Assembly (NCBI GenBank): GCA_001766655.1
Contig: MJCC01000022.1
Span: 91,901 to 155,900, forward strand
Direction of reading: 5' to 3'
Length of the DNA stretch: 64,000 bases
DNA from: Phytomonas francai
Taxonomy: Eukaryota > Euglenozoa > Kinetoplastea > Trypanosomatida > Trypanosomatidae
Shown here: one piece after another, positions 18,516 to 27,300 of the stretch
Position numbering within the stretch: position 1 is the first letter of the stretch
Layout of the letters: each line of letters opens with the position of its first letter
Notes under the pieces: generated by a model
What the model was told of the DNA's origin: nothing
Databases searched by the model: none
What the model saw: the letters and a program-made list of their open reading frames with translations, nothing else
Program-made: the position numbers and the translations under genes

Positions 18516-19604
18516 CTAAAACCGCCTCTCGAGTACAACTTTAAGAGAGGCCTCCAAGGAATCCCGGGCTGGCGAGGCGTGGAGCTTCCCAAGCTGCGCA
18601 ATCCCGATCTGACAGTGTTCATTCGCCCTGCTCAGCGCCTCTTCTACTGTCCCCATCTCTTTGATCACCTGAAGACAGTAGTCAATGTCACCTTCACTTT
18701 TAAAGCGGCGCCGCACGGCGGCATCAACCTTCGGATCCCTCTGCGCAGCCAACAATACTGGCATCGTTGCGATGCCTCCTTTTAGGTCTGCCATTTTCGG
18801 CTTAAGGATCTCTTTTTCGTCTCCCATAATGTCAAGGCAATCATCGACGATCTGGAAAGCGATCCCTAGATGCTTTCCAAACGTGAAAGCGAGAAGCTCC
18901 AGCTCTTCATTACCCGGGTCCGCGAGGACGGCTGTACTCGCAAGCGAGTTCGAGATCAGAGAGGCTGTTTTGCAGAAAGATTTTTGTTCGTAGTGTTCGA
19001 TATTAAAGTACCCATCCATCTGCATGAGTTCACCTGTTGTGAGTTCCTCCAGTGCAGTGGACATGAGCACGACGATACGCGGGATTTGCAGAGTGGCTAT
19101 GTAGAAGGACGCGCGGGCGAGCAAGTAGTCCCCGGCAAGCACCGCGTGCTTGACGTCGTAAACCTTGTGCAGGGCAAGACGCCCGCGGCGCGTATCGCAG
19201 TCGTCAACGACATCATCGTGCACGAGCGAGGCTGTGTGAATAAGCTCTGTCACCTCTGCCAGCCGCAAGAAAGGGAGAATCGTGCCCGGTGTGATTTCAT
19301 CCAGGTTCCCAATCGCACTTTCGGAGAACTTGATGCTGACCTCACGCGGAACCAGAGCGTGTGCCATGAGAGCAATCAACGCCGGTCGCATCATTTTGCT
19401 GCCCCCTAGCAACGTGTATTTACCCGCGTGATCCAAGACAGCATTATGCCGGTTAACCACGAGCGTCTCAATGTGCGATTTGATCGCCTCAACCTCGCGG
19501 TTGACCATGTCGAAGCATTTGCTCCCTTTGATGAAAGCTGTGTTGCTGCGCGCAAGGGGATCAAACTGGGGGCCCACCAGTCGTCTCAAAGAGGCACGCA
19601 GCAT
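18516..19604 (-). CDS. Trans-isoprenyl (polyprenyl/solanesyl-type) diphosphate synthase
   Basis: The start is the ATG at 19604 (MLRASLRRLVGPQFDPLARS), giving 362 residues with a basic, amphipathic mitochondrial-type N-terminus; the frame upstream begins only at GTG. Both aspartate-rich motifs of trans-prenyltransferases are present: VHDDVVDDCDTRRG (about residues 132-145) and QIVDDCLDIMGDEK (about 254-267). The GGSKMMRPAL motif near 69-78 supplies the allylic substrate binding site. The small residues upstream of the first motif (HTASLVHDD) fit long-chain synthases, so the product is probably the side chain of ubiquinone. A sense C23 tract followed by TATGTAG lies about 50 bases upstream. Farnesyl synthase is less likely because of the sequence around the first motif. 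Confidence 0.9.
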   Translation of the reverse strand: MLRASLRRLVGPQFDPLARSNTAFIKGSKCFDMVNREVEAIKSHIETLVVNRHNAVLDHAGKYTLLGGSKMMRPALIALMAHALVPREVSIKFSESAIGNLDEITPGTILPFLRLAEVTELIHTASLVHDDVVDDCDTRRGRLALHKVYDVKHAVLAGDYLLARASFYIATLQIPRIVVLMSTALEELTTGELMQMDGYFNIEHYEQKSFCKTASLISNSLASTAVLADPGNEELELLAFTFGKHLGIAFQIVDDCLDIMGDEKEILKPKMADLKGGIATMPVLLAAQRDPKVDAAVRRRFKSEGDIDYCLQVIKEMGTVEEALSRANEHCQIGIAQLGKLHASPARDSLEASLKVVLERRF

Positions 19605-19652
19605 CTTCGTGTCGCACACAGCCTTAGTATAGTTGCAAGAGGCTTGGATAGA

Positions 19653-19682
19653 CTACATAGGGGGGGGGGGGGGGGGGGGGGG
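19653..19682 (-). promoter_or_regulatory. Poly-C tract and trans-splice acceptor for the prenyl synthase
   Basis: On the sense strand 23 C (plus G at 19660-19682) are followed at once by TATGTAG, then the 5' UTR and the ATG at 19604. A long pure C run in the place of the pyrimidine tract recurs at several genes of the window. Confidence 0.5.
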
Positions 19683-19886
19683 AAGGTGTACAGACAAAAA
19701 TAAAATGAAAGCGATTGAAAAAATCGGCGCCCATAACGCATTCACACCAAAGGCTGTGAATGCCGTATGCATGCATATAACTATATAAAAGAAGAAGTTC
19801 GGCAGGGTGTATTACCGACTTCCCTGTGCCTCCTCCACACCCACACACCACTCCCTAAGTTTATAATTTACAGAAAGCAAATCCTA

Positions 19887-21230
19887 TCAGAGACGTCTCT
19901 GTCGTCTTCGCATTAAACCATGGATGCCGAAGCTGGCGTCCTCATCCTCGTCCTCAAGGTCATCATGGCGGAGGCCCTGTGCCGCTTTGGATTGTAGAGC
20001 TTGCTTTCCAGCGTAGGGTTTCCTATCATCGTCATCCTCTTCCATTTCTTCTGGAAGACGGATGCCATCGTTAGCGTGAGCCTGCATTGTCTGTCCCTGA
20101 TTCTCTTGTTGAAGCTTTTCAAGCTCCTTCATTTCACGCGCAATGCCCTCATTGCTGATAACCGGTCTCGCGAACATCACAACAGGCTTCTTCGGAACAG
20201 TCTCGTCCTCATCATCGACGGGTCTCTCTTCCTTATCAGTTCGGCTGGGATAGGCCTCGGGGGAGGGTCCCTCTGGTGCGGCAGGACGTAGAGCATTTTC
20301 CTCGATGCTCCGCAAGAGCTTTTCATCGGCCTCAAGATCTTCGACGCTTATGTGTAGACGAGCGGCCGCCGTCTCGAGCTGCCGCTGCCGCCGCTTCTGT
20401 TGTTGCTCCTTTTCGCGTAGCTCGCGCTCGAGACGAAGCCTTTCGAGCCGCTCCTCGCGCGTTTCGCGGCGGCGCTGTTGTTGGGTCGCGGTCGCCGCGA
20501 TCCTGGCGGCGTTCTCCTCGAGGAGCCGCTTCGCCATCTCGATCTCCTCCGCTTCGGATGCGGCCTGCGCGCGCTCCTCGGCGGCGGCGCGGGCCTGCGC
20601 GCGGGCCTGCCGCTCCGCCGCGACCTCGCGCACCGCCTGCGGCATGCTCATCGCGAGCCGCATGACGCTCTCGCCGACCGCGGCGCCCCCCCTCCCGCCC
20701 GCGGGCTGCTGCTGCCCGAGCCGCTGCTCGATCGGGATGATCAGCTTCTTCTTGTTCTGCCCGCTGCTCACGCAGAAGGGGACGGCGACCCCGGCGGGGT
20801 CGAGGCGGAGGCTCGGCGGCAGGTGCCGCTCGTTCGCGTTCGGCCGCCCGGCCCTCGGCGGCGAGCGCACGACGGGCTGCGCNNNNNNNNNNNNNNNNNN
20901 NNNNNNNNNNNNNNNNNNNNNNNNNNNNNNNNNNNNNNNNNNNNNNNNNNNNNNNNNNNNNNNNNNNNNNNNNNNNNNNNNNNNNNNNNNNNNNNNNNNN
21001 NNNNNNNNNNNNNNNNNNNNNNNNNNNNNNNNNNNNNNNNNNNNNNNNNNNNNNNNNNNNNNNNNNNNNNNCTCCCCCCCTCCCCCTCCCCCCTTCTCCT
21101 TCTTCCTCTCCTTCGCGCTGGCGAGGTGCCGGGCGAGGATGGCCGGGGTGGGCTCGAGGCCCATCCCGTTTGGGTACTGCGCGTAGAAGCACTCCGCAAA
21201 GGCCCCGCCGTTGTGGAAGTCCTGCGCCAT
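19887..21230 (-). CDS. Charged coiled-coil protein of unknown function, interrupted by an assembly gap
   Basis: The start is the ATG at 21230 (MAQDFHNGGAFAECFYAQYP). The frame is kept across 189 N at 20883-21071, giving about 447 residues if the gap size is right. After a short N-terminal segment and a Gly run, the visible middle is a long highly charged helix rich in Arg, Glu, Gln and Ala (AEERAQAASEAEEIEMAKRL, then ETREERLERLRLERELREK), a coiled coil or single alpha-helix. The C-terminal third is acidic (EEMEEDDDDRKPYAGK) and the end is GIHGLMRRRQRRL. I do not recognise the family. The composition suggests an RNA-processing or chromatin partner, but nothing proves it. Confidence 0.7.
   Translation of the reverse strand: MAQDFHNGGAFAECFYAQYPNGMGLEPTPAILARHLASAKERKKEKGGGGGGEXXXXXXXXXXXXXXXXXXXXXXXXXXXXXXXXXXXXXXXXXXXXXXXXXXXXXXXXXXXXXXXAQPVVRSPPRAGRPNANERHLPPSLRLDPAGVAVPFCVSSGQNKKKLIIPIEQRLGQQQPAGGRGGAAVGESVMRLAMSMPQAVREVAAERQARAQARAAAEERAQAASEAEEIEMAKRLLEENAARIAATATQQQRRRETREERLERLRLERELREKEQQQKRRQRQLETAAARLHISVEDLEADEKLLRSIEENALRPAAPEGPSPEAYPSRTDKEERPVDDEDETVPKKPVVMFARPVISNEGIAREMKELEKLQQENQGQTMQAHANDGIRLPEEMEEDDDDRKPYAGKQALQSKAAQGLRHDDLEDEDEDASFGIHGLMRRRQRRL
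20883..21071. other. Assembly gap inside a coding region
   Basis: 189 N bases between GC-rich and poly-C/CT-rich sequence, probably a low-complexity part of the gene that could not be sequenced. The N count is a multiple of three, and the frame continues, but the true length is unknown. Confidence 0.95.
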
Positions 21231-21385
21231 TGCCTCCTTTTGGGGGTGATCTCGCGGTGTGGGCTGTGGCGTGGCACACCCCGCGATCGGGTCTGGACGG
21301 ATTTGCGTTGTGGTAGAGAGAGATGACTTGTGGGGGAAATAGGCAGGGGATGGTGGTAGGGTCCTGGCACAGCCAGTCCAAGTAT

Positions 21386-21427
<42 letters not shown>

Positions 21428-21873
21428 TGATTGAAGTGATTCTTTTTTTTTTTAAAATGCATCCGAACTATTTGCATAAAATGGTTCATCCTAAACGTCA
21501 TTTACCACCCTCCAGCGACACCCAGTCCTCAGATACGACGTGGCTTCCTCCTGCGTTGAATTTGGCCTTGCTGAGGAGTATGAGGCTGACCATCGTACCT
21601 AGGCCACCTTCCCCACCCGCTATTTATGATCTCGACGAAATCACATCGAGATCTAGCCCCCTGAATTCCTTATACAGGTGCAAGAGCAAAGTCAATTGTG
21701 AAAGTGTCCTTGACCAACAGGATTGCCTCACTAATTCTTAGGGTGGAATGAATCGACTTGGTGCTTCCTAATGAGCATTTTACACCGCAACGTGGTGTCC
21801 ATTCATGCGCCGCCTGCAGGGTTACCCCCCTATTAGCCTTCTTTATGCGGCATACGTCCTACGAAGGACTTCG
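21231..21873. other. Intergenic spacer
   Basis: A 643-base spacer between the small membrane protein gene and the coiled-coil gene. It has a CA run (about 21387-21405) fused to a TA run (21406-21428). A 104-codon plus-strand frame at 21427-21741 looks like chance. Confidence 0.55.
21387..21428. repeat. Compound (CA)n(TA)n microsatellite
   Basis: About nine CA units directly followed by about eleven TA units. On the sense strand this is upstream of the coiled-coil gene. Confidence 0.85.
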
Positions 21874-22221
21874 TTACCCCATTCTGGAGCCACTTCGAAT
21901 CCCTGCATAATTGAGGGAGTGCTTCTGAGGGACGTGGTCTGGAATCTTATCTTCTAGCTCCAACGATTGCAGGTATGGCATCTCACTTGTCAACGAGTAG
22001 CTTAATGACTTCGGCATCGGCGGTGGCGGGCGCACCGGCGGAGGGGCAATGTGATAGGGCTCGATATCGGTGCTCCGAAGCATGTAGAGCTCTATAAAGG
22101 TAAGCACGGAGGCAATGACGACAAAGTGCATGCGAAGCGAGAGAAAGCGTTGGCCTCGTGCGCCCCGGATGCGTCGGTGATCGCGCCGCTTCCACCACTT
22201 GTCCAGCCTGAAGTAGCTCAT
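21874..22221 (-). CDS. Small single-pass membrane protein, unknown
   Basis: A 115-residue frame with an ATG at 22221, on the same strand as all neighbours and filling the expected slot between two genes. Residues 1-30 are very basic (WWKRRDHRRIRGARGQR). One hydrophobic segment follows at about 31-49 (MHFVVIASVLTFIELYML). A proline run (APPPVRPPPPMPK) and a polar tail come after it. The layout resembles small accessory subunits of mitochondrial inner-membrane complexes, which are often kinetoplastid-specific, but no family was recognised. A CT-rich tract (CCCCCCCTCTGTTG) lies about 90 bases upstream on the sense strand. Confidence 0.55.
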   Translation of the reverse strand: MSYFRLDKWWKRRDHRRIRGARGQRFLSLRMHFVVIASVLTFIELYMLRSTDIEPYHIAPPPVRPPPPMPKSLSYSLTSEMPYLQSLELEDKIPDHVPQKHSLNYAGIRSGSRMG

Positions 22222-22478
22222 TACTTGCTGTATTGTTGTATCTATTTGCTATTCCCTATTCTATTCGCTATATCCACAATCCACACACACACGCGCCACC
22301 AACAGAGGGGGGGGGTTCAAAGATAATTTCATTTATATAAGGAAAGGGACCTTACCCACTAGCTTCATTTAGAGACCCTTTCTCGCTAGACCTGTGCGTT
22401 TCTCATTACTATTTGTCTGTTATTGAATATCTATCGATCTAAATAGATATCGGTATGGATATTCATTGCACGGCGCTC

Positions 22479-23702
22479 TTAATCAGACCTCGGGCGCTTC
22501 ACGCCGAGCAACGCCTCTGTGGGTTTTGCAGACTTGTCGGTGGGGTGCCCTTCCGCGGTGGTAGGGGTGGCCTCATCGCCTACGGGTTCCCTCTTCACCG
22601 CGGCGGCTTCACGGGGCCGCGACGTTTTCGCCCTCGATGCGTCGCGGGAGGCCTGGATGGCGGCGAACCTCGCCCGTATTGCGCTCAATTCCCTCCGAAC
22701 AATTTGCATCACCCGGTGCACGCGCTGCTCCTCGAGGTGGGCGCTTGCCGCGAAGCTGGAATAGGCGGTCGCCGGCGAGAGTTCGCAGGCCGGGTCGTAC
22801 GCGGGCTTCCCCTCCCACGGCAAGCCCTCCTCGACGCGCGCGAGCAGGACGGCGGCGAGGACGCGGTCGACCTCGGTGAGCTGGCCGAGCTCGTTCGTGG
22901 GGCTCTGGGCCTCCGTCAGGGCGCGCAGGAGGGCCTGGCAGACCGGCTCGTAGCGGCTCGTCTGGAGGTGGAGCATGCGGATATAATGCCGCAGGAGGTT
23001 GCCGGCGAAGCTCCCGCGCAGGCGCTTCTCGGTGTCTGCCATTTTCGCGTCCGCGACCACCTCGCGGCGGCACTGCTCGACGTTCTTCAGGGAGGGGTCG
23101 AGCACGCGGAGCTCCGCCAGCGGCACCGGCTCCTCGTTCAGCTCCGTCGCCAGAAGAAAACACGCCGCGGCGACCTCGGCCTGCTGCGTGGTCTTGATGC
23201 CGTGCTCACGGCGGTACCCAAAGAACGTCTTGGCGATGCTCATGGCCGTCTGCTTGACGTCGTCCTTCCGCCGCGATACCCGACAGAGGTTTTCGATGAA
23301 CTGCCGCACCTTGGGATGAAGGACGGTCTTGGCGTACTTCTCCCGCCGCCCTTCCTCGGTGTTGATGTCCAGGAGAGGGGCTCTGCCCTTGACGAGGATC
23401 CCCGCGGCCATCGCGGCGGCGCTGCTCCGCAGCAGGGCGTTCGAGCCCGCCGGAGCCCCCCCAGCCCGCGCGAGCGAGCCGTCGAAGGCCCCGCCGCCGT
23501 CCTCATGCCCTGCGTGATGGTCGACATCCTCGAAGGTGGCGTCTTTTTCCCACCGCGTGAGCATGTTTTCCTCGAGGCCCATCGCCACCACACGCGCGCA
23601 GCTCGTGCACGCGACCTCGCCGCGCACGTCGTCGGGCTCCAGCGAGTCGAGCGCCCCGCAGGCAGGGCAGCGTTCGCCGATAAAATCATCGGTTGTCGGC
23701 AT
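22479..23702 (-). CDS. TFIIB-like general transcription factor
   Basis: The start is the ATG at 23702 (MPTTDDFIGERCPACG), giving 407 residues; the longer frame translates the poly-C tract upstream. The N-terminal zinc ribbon has CPAC at about residues 11-14 and CTSC near 35-38. A linker follows, then two cyclin-like repeats: the first around KVRQFIENLCRVSRRKDDVK to EVAAACFLLATELNEE, the second around HYIRMLHLQTSRYEPVCQAL to VDRVLAAVLLARVEEGL. This order of ribbon and two cyclin folds is that of TFIIB and BRF1. The length and lack of a long C-terminal extension favour TFIIB, which in trypanosomes works at spliced-leader RNA promoters. A sense C21 tract then TCCCAAG lies 15-20 bases before the ATG. 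BRF1 remains possible. Confidence 0.75.
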   Translation of the reverse strand: MPTTDDFIGERCPACGALDSLEPDDVRGEVACTSCARVVAMGLEENMLTRWEKDATFEDVDHHAGHEDGGGAFDGSLARAGGAPAGSNALLRSSAAAMAAGILVKGRAPLLDINTEEGRREKYAKTVLHPKVRQFIENLCRVSRRKDDVKQTAMSIAKTFFGYRREHGIKTTQQAEVAAACFLLATELNEEPVPLAELRVLDPSLKNVEQCRREVVADAKMADTEKRLRGSFAGNLLRHYIRMLHLQTSRYEPVCQALLRALTEAQSPTNELGQLTEVDRVLAAVLLARVEEGLPWEGKPAYDPACELSPATAYSSFAASAHLEEQRVHRVMQIVRRELSAIRARFAAIQASRDASRAKTSRPREAAAVKREPVGDEATPTTAEGHPTDKSAKPTEALLGVKRPRSD

Positions 23703-23717
23703 TCGCTCGACTAATGT

Positions 23718-23749
23718 TCCGCTTGGGAGGGGGGGGGGGGGGGGGGGGG
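23718..23749 (-). promoter_or_regulatory. Poly-C tract and candidate acceptor for the TFIIB-like gene
   Basis: Sense-strand C21 (plus G at 23729-23749) runs into TCCCAAG, less than 30 bases before the ATG at 23702. An alternative AG (ACATTAG) is nearer still. Confidence 0.45.
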
Positions 23750-24337
23750 CTGTCAAATAACACCCAGCAATGAGAAGAGCTCTTTTGACAGTTCAATGTG
23801 AACCTTCCAAACGAATCTGAGGTGTGTGTGTGGGGGGGGAGGGGGGAATGAATAAATGCTCAATAAACATGTACCAGTCGTGCTGATTCAGCTGAATTTG
23901 ATTCCCAAAAAATAAAAATCAAAAGAACATATTGGAGGCATAGATACACATACATTATATCATGCTATATATATATATATATATATATATATTCTGTTTT
24001 TCTCATTTCTTTAATTTTGGTGAGCCTTACCCTATGCTGTTCAGTAGAAACCTTTACCAAATGAAATCGCGTCCTGGGAAAAGCATATTCCCTTCCCTGC
24101 GATATGTTTTCGGTCCGAATTAAAAAGCCTAACATGAGAACCACGTCACACTGCAGTCTTTTCTCGATCGCCCACTTCACTTGTTAAAATTTACTATCAG
24201 CCTTGAAATTTCTCTTTCCCGAGCCGTCCTAGGAGCCCCATCACTAGTGCGATTTTTTGTTGTGTGTGTGTGTGTGTGTGCACGCTTGCGGGAAGTCCGC
24301 CCGCATGCTCGCGCCCCCCCTCGTCTTTCAGAACGTC
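23750..24337. other. Intergenic spacer
   Basis: About 590 bases between the giant unknown gene and the poly-C tract of the TFIIB-like gene. It contains a TA run (about 23966-23992) and a GT run (about 24259-24280). No gene is supported. Confidence 0.55.
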
Positions 24338-27300
24338 CTACGTGGGCAACTCCGCGCCGTCCTTCTCGGGTTGGGCGTCGGACGGAGGGAGGTCCATCAC
24401 GACGAGGCCGAGGCCGAGGCCTCGCCCGCGCCTTCCCTTTGGCGCCGCGGCCTTACGCGCCGGCCGCTTTACGGGCAGGCCATCGCCGGCCACGTCGGGG
24501 ATCCCTCGCTCGTGAATTAACGCCTCCGCGTTCGGCCCCACGGGCCTCGCGGGGGTGGACCAATCCGGCGGCGGCGGCGGCGATCCCGGGTTCGCAGACC
24601 ACGACGCCTCCACGACCACCGCCGCCGCCTTTGCCTCATTTTCGACTTTCTCCAACGCCTCGGGGGCGGAAAACGGCGTCAGCGGGCGGGCCGACTCGGA
24701 GGGCAGGGCAACGGCGAGCGGCGCGCGCTTGGGTTTACGCCGTGAGGACTCCCCGACAGCGGCCTCGCCGCGCACGGCCGCCCCCCCCTCCTGCGGGATC
24801 GGGGGCCGCCCGTACGCTCGCCTTTCCGTGTTGAAGCGCGGCGGCGTGGCAAGGGCCTCCTGGACGCGGGGGGCGCTCGCGGAGGCCTCCCTCCCCCCCC
24901 CTTTGCCGGCCTCCCCGCGGGGCCTTTCCTCCTCGCCCTGCGCGCGCGGCGCCGGCGCGACCGTCGCCTTCAGCCGCGTCCGAATCGTCGTGAGGGCGCT
25001 GAGGAGGCCGCCGCCGGCCCCCGCGATCGCGGAGAGGCCCGCGTTGATCGGATCCGGGCCGTAGCCCCACCCGGGCGCGTCCGGCGTCGGCGGCCCATCG
25101 CCGATCCCGCGGACCTCCCCGTCCGCGAAAAGGGCCGTCTTCTCCGAAAAAAGGGCCGCTTTCTCCGCGAAAAGGGCCGCGCCCTCGGCGGGGGCCGAGG
25201 AGACCGGCGCGAGGCCCCCTCCCGCGGGAAATTCCGCGCGGACGGCGTCGAAGGCCGCCCGCGCGGGAAAGTCCCCTTCGCCCGGGCCGAGGTACGCGTG
25301 GAAGGCGCGCCGGAGGAGCCCCCGCAGGACGGCCTTTGGGGCGCGCGCGAGGCCGTCGACGGTCCGCCGCGCGGCGATGCCGACGCACGCCCGCATCGAC
25401 GCGGCCGTCGGCGGCGGAAATTCGATCGCGCGGGGGTCGCCGGCCCCGCCCGCGTCCACGAGCCCCGCGGTAATATCCAGGAATAAAAGCACGATAAGGG
25501 GCTCGTAGAGCCCGAGGGCGGTCCTGGACAGCGCCTGCGCGATCGGATCCAGCGCCTCGACCATGTCATTTATATAGTCCTTGCAGTCGAAGGCCCTCGC
25601 GCGTAGGGTGAGGGGGGAATCCCGCGGCGAGACCCCGGACGAGGAGGGCTCGCTGCCAGCGAATCGCGCACGATCATACCCGGCGCGGGCTTCTGGCCCA
25701 TAAAGGACTTCACAAGAAGAATTGCGAACGCACTCCAGGATCTCCTTATCCCAAAGATACTGCAGGATGAGCTGCTTAATCTGGCGACGAAGCAGCACCG
25801 AGACGAAGCGCAGCTTGCCGGGGTCTGTTGGGGCCGCCTGACTCGCTAGGACATAGCTGAGCGGAACGGGAAGAAGTACGGGGATGTCCGTGTGCATTCG
25901 CTCCTCACCGGGCCGCTGTGGGGAGGGGCTGCCATCATCATCATCGTCGTTGTCGTCGTCGTCCGAAGCTTTCTTCTGTGGTGCATCTTTCCTGTCAGTC
26001 GGAGCCTGAAAGACGGGGCTTTCGAGCTTCATCGATACCAACTTATTACGTGGGAGTTGCGCTCGCTGTTGGCCCGCCAGCTTTACGAAGTCCATGGCGG
26101 TGGGGGTTATGGCGTAGAGCGCGCGGAGGCATCGTACGCGGGGGCCGAACGTCTGGAAGAGGTCCAGCAGACGTTTAACGTGCCGCCGCGTCGTTTCCAC
26201 GACCTCGCCGGCCTGCATGGTCGTCCCCGCCGCGGGGGCAGGCCGCGGATTTTTTGCCGAAGCCGCACCCACAACTCCGCGGCGATCCACTGCTTGGAGA
26301 GGCCCGATGGGCAGGGCGATCGAATCGTACTGCGTGTAGACAGGCACATCCTTTTGAGCATGCTTGGGGCCCGGCATCAGGGCTTCGTCGATGAACACCC
26401 TCTCGAGCTGCTTTGGAAGCATCACCATGAAGACGCCACGCATAAATCGAAACAGAAGAGATCCTAGATTGGCATGCAAAAGTCTGTTCGCCCGCCTAGT
26501 GGGTTCTGCGTACTGCTGGGGGTTGCGCTGGAGTCCTTCCTGCGTATTCTGTAGGTAAATAAAAGCGTCCAAGAGCTTCTCGATAAGAATGGTGTTCATC
26601 GCTGCCGCCGCGTCCTTTAGGAGGACAAACTCCCAGACACGTGCCGCGAGTTCAAGCGCCAGACGGTGCAGGCCCCCCGCCTCGCCGACCTCGCCCAAAT
26701 CCTGCAAACAGAGCTCCCGGTCGTGGATAAGACCGAGAAGAAAGGTCGTACGCCGATGCATCTCATCCATCTCGGCACCCCCGTCCAAAGAGGTAGCAGA
26801 GGGCGAGGAAGGGGTCGTGGGAAGTACCGAAAAAGCTGCCGCCGCTACCAAATGCCGCATGGTCTTTCCCGTGCAGCATGCGAGGCATTCGTGGAGTACG
26901 CGGGCCACAAGAAACGACTCGGATGCCGACACCCTCATCGCACCATCGCCGTTCTCCTCCTCCGCTCCTTCCTTCAATTCTTTCCTGTTGGACGGCAGTA
27001 GCGTCTGCGGATCCAGTAGGGCAGCAAAGGCACCCAAAGAGACACTTCTCTGCGGAGTGCAAGAAGAAGATGGGCTCGAGACCGCATCGCACAAGATGCT
27101 CTCCCTATCTGCAGCCCTCACACAGTCCTCGCTTTTCGCCTGAGAAGCCCTCGCTACGACGTGCATTGCCTGGAAAAGATCCCCTGCAATTTCTTCCTGC
27201 CCTTGAGAGAGCCAGTAGAGCACGTGAAGCGCCTTGGGAAGCCTGCCATTCAAGGAGAAGAGGGAATCCGTAGCTTGGGGTGCTCTTTGAGGCGACGAGG

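Noticed and set aside
21427..21741. 104-codon plus-strand frame in a spacer
   Set aside because: Opposite strand to all genes, no coding composition, no recognisable motif.
22455..23714. 419-codon plus-strand frame opposite the TFIIB-like gene
   Set aside because: Shadow frame; the zinc ribbon and cyclin folds are on the minus strand.
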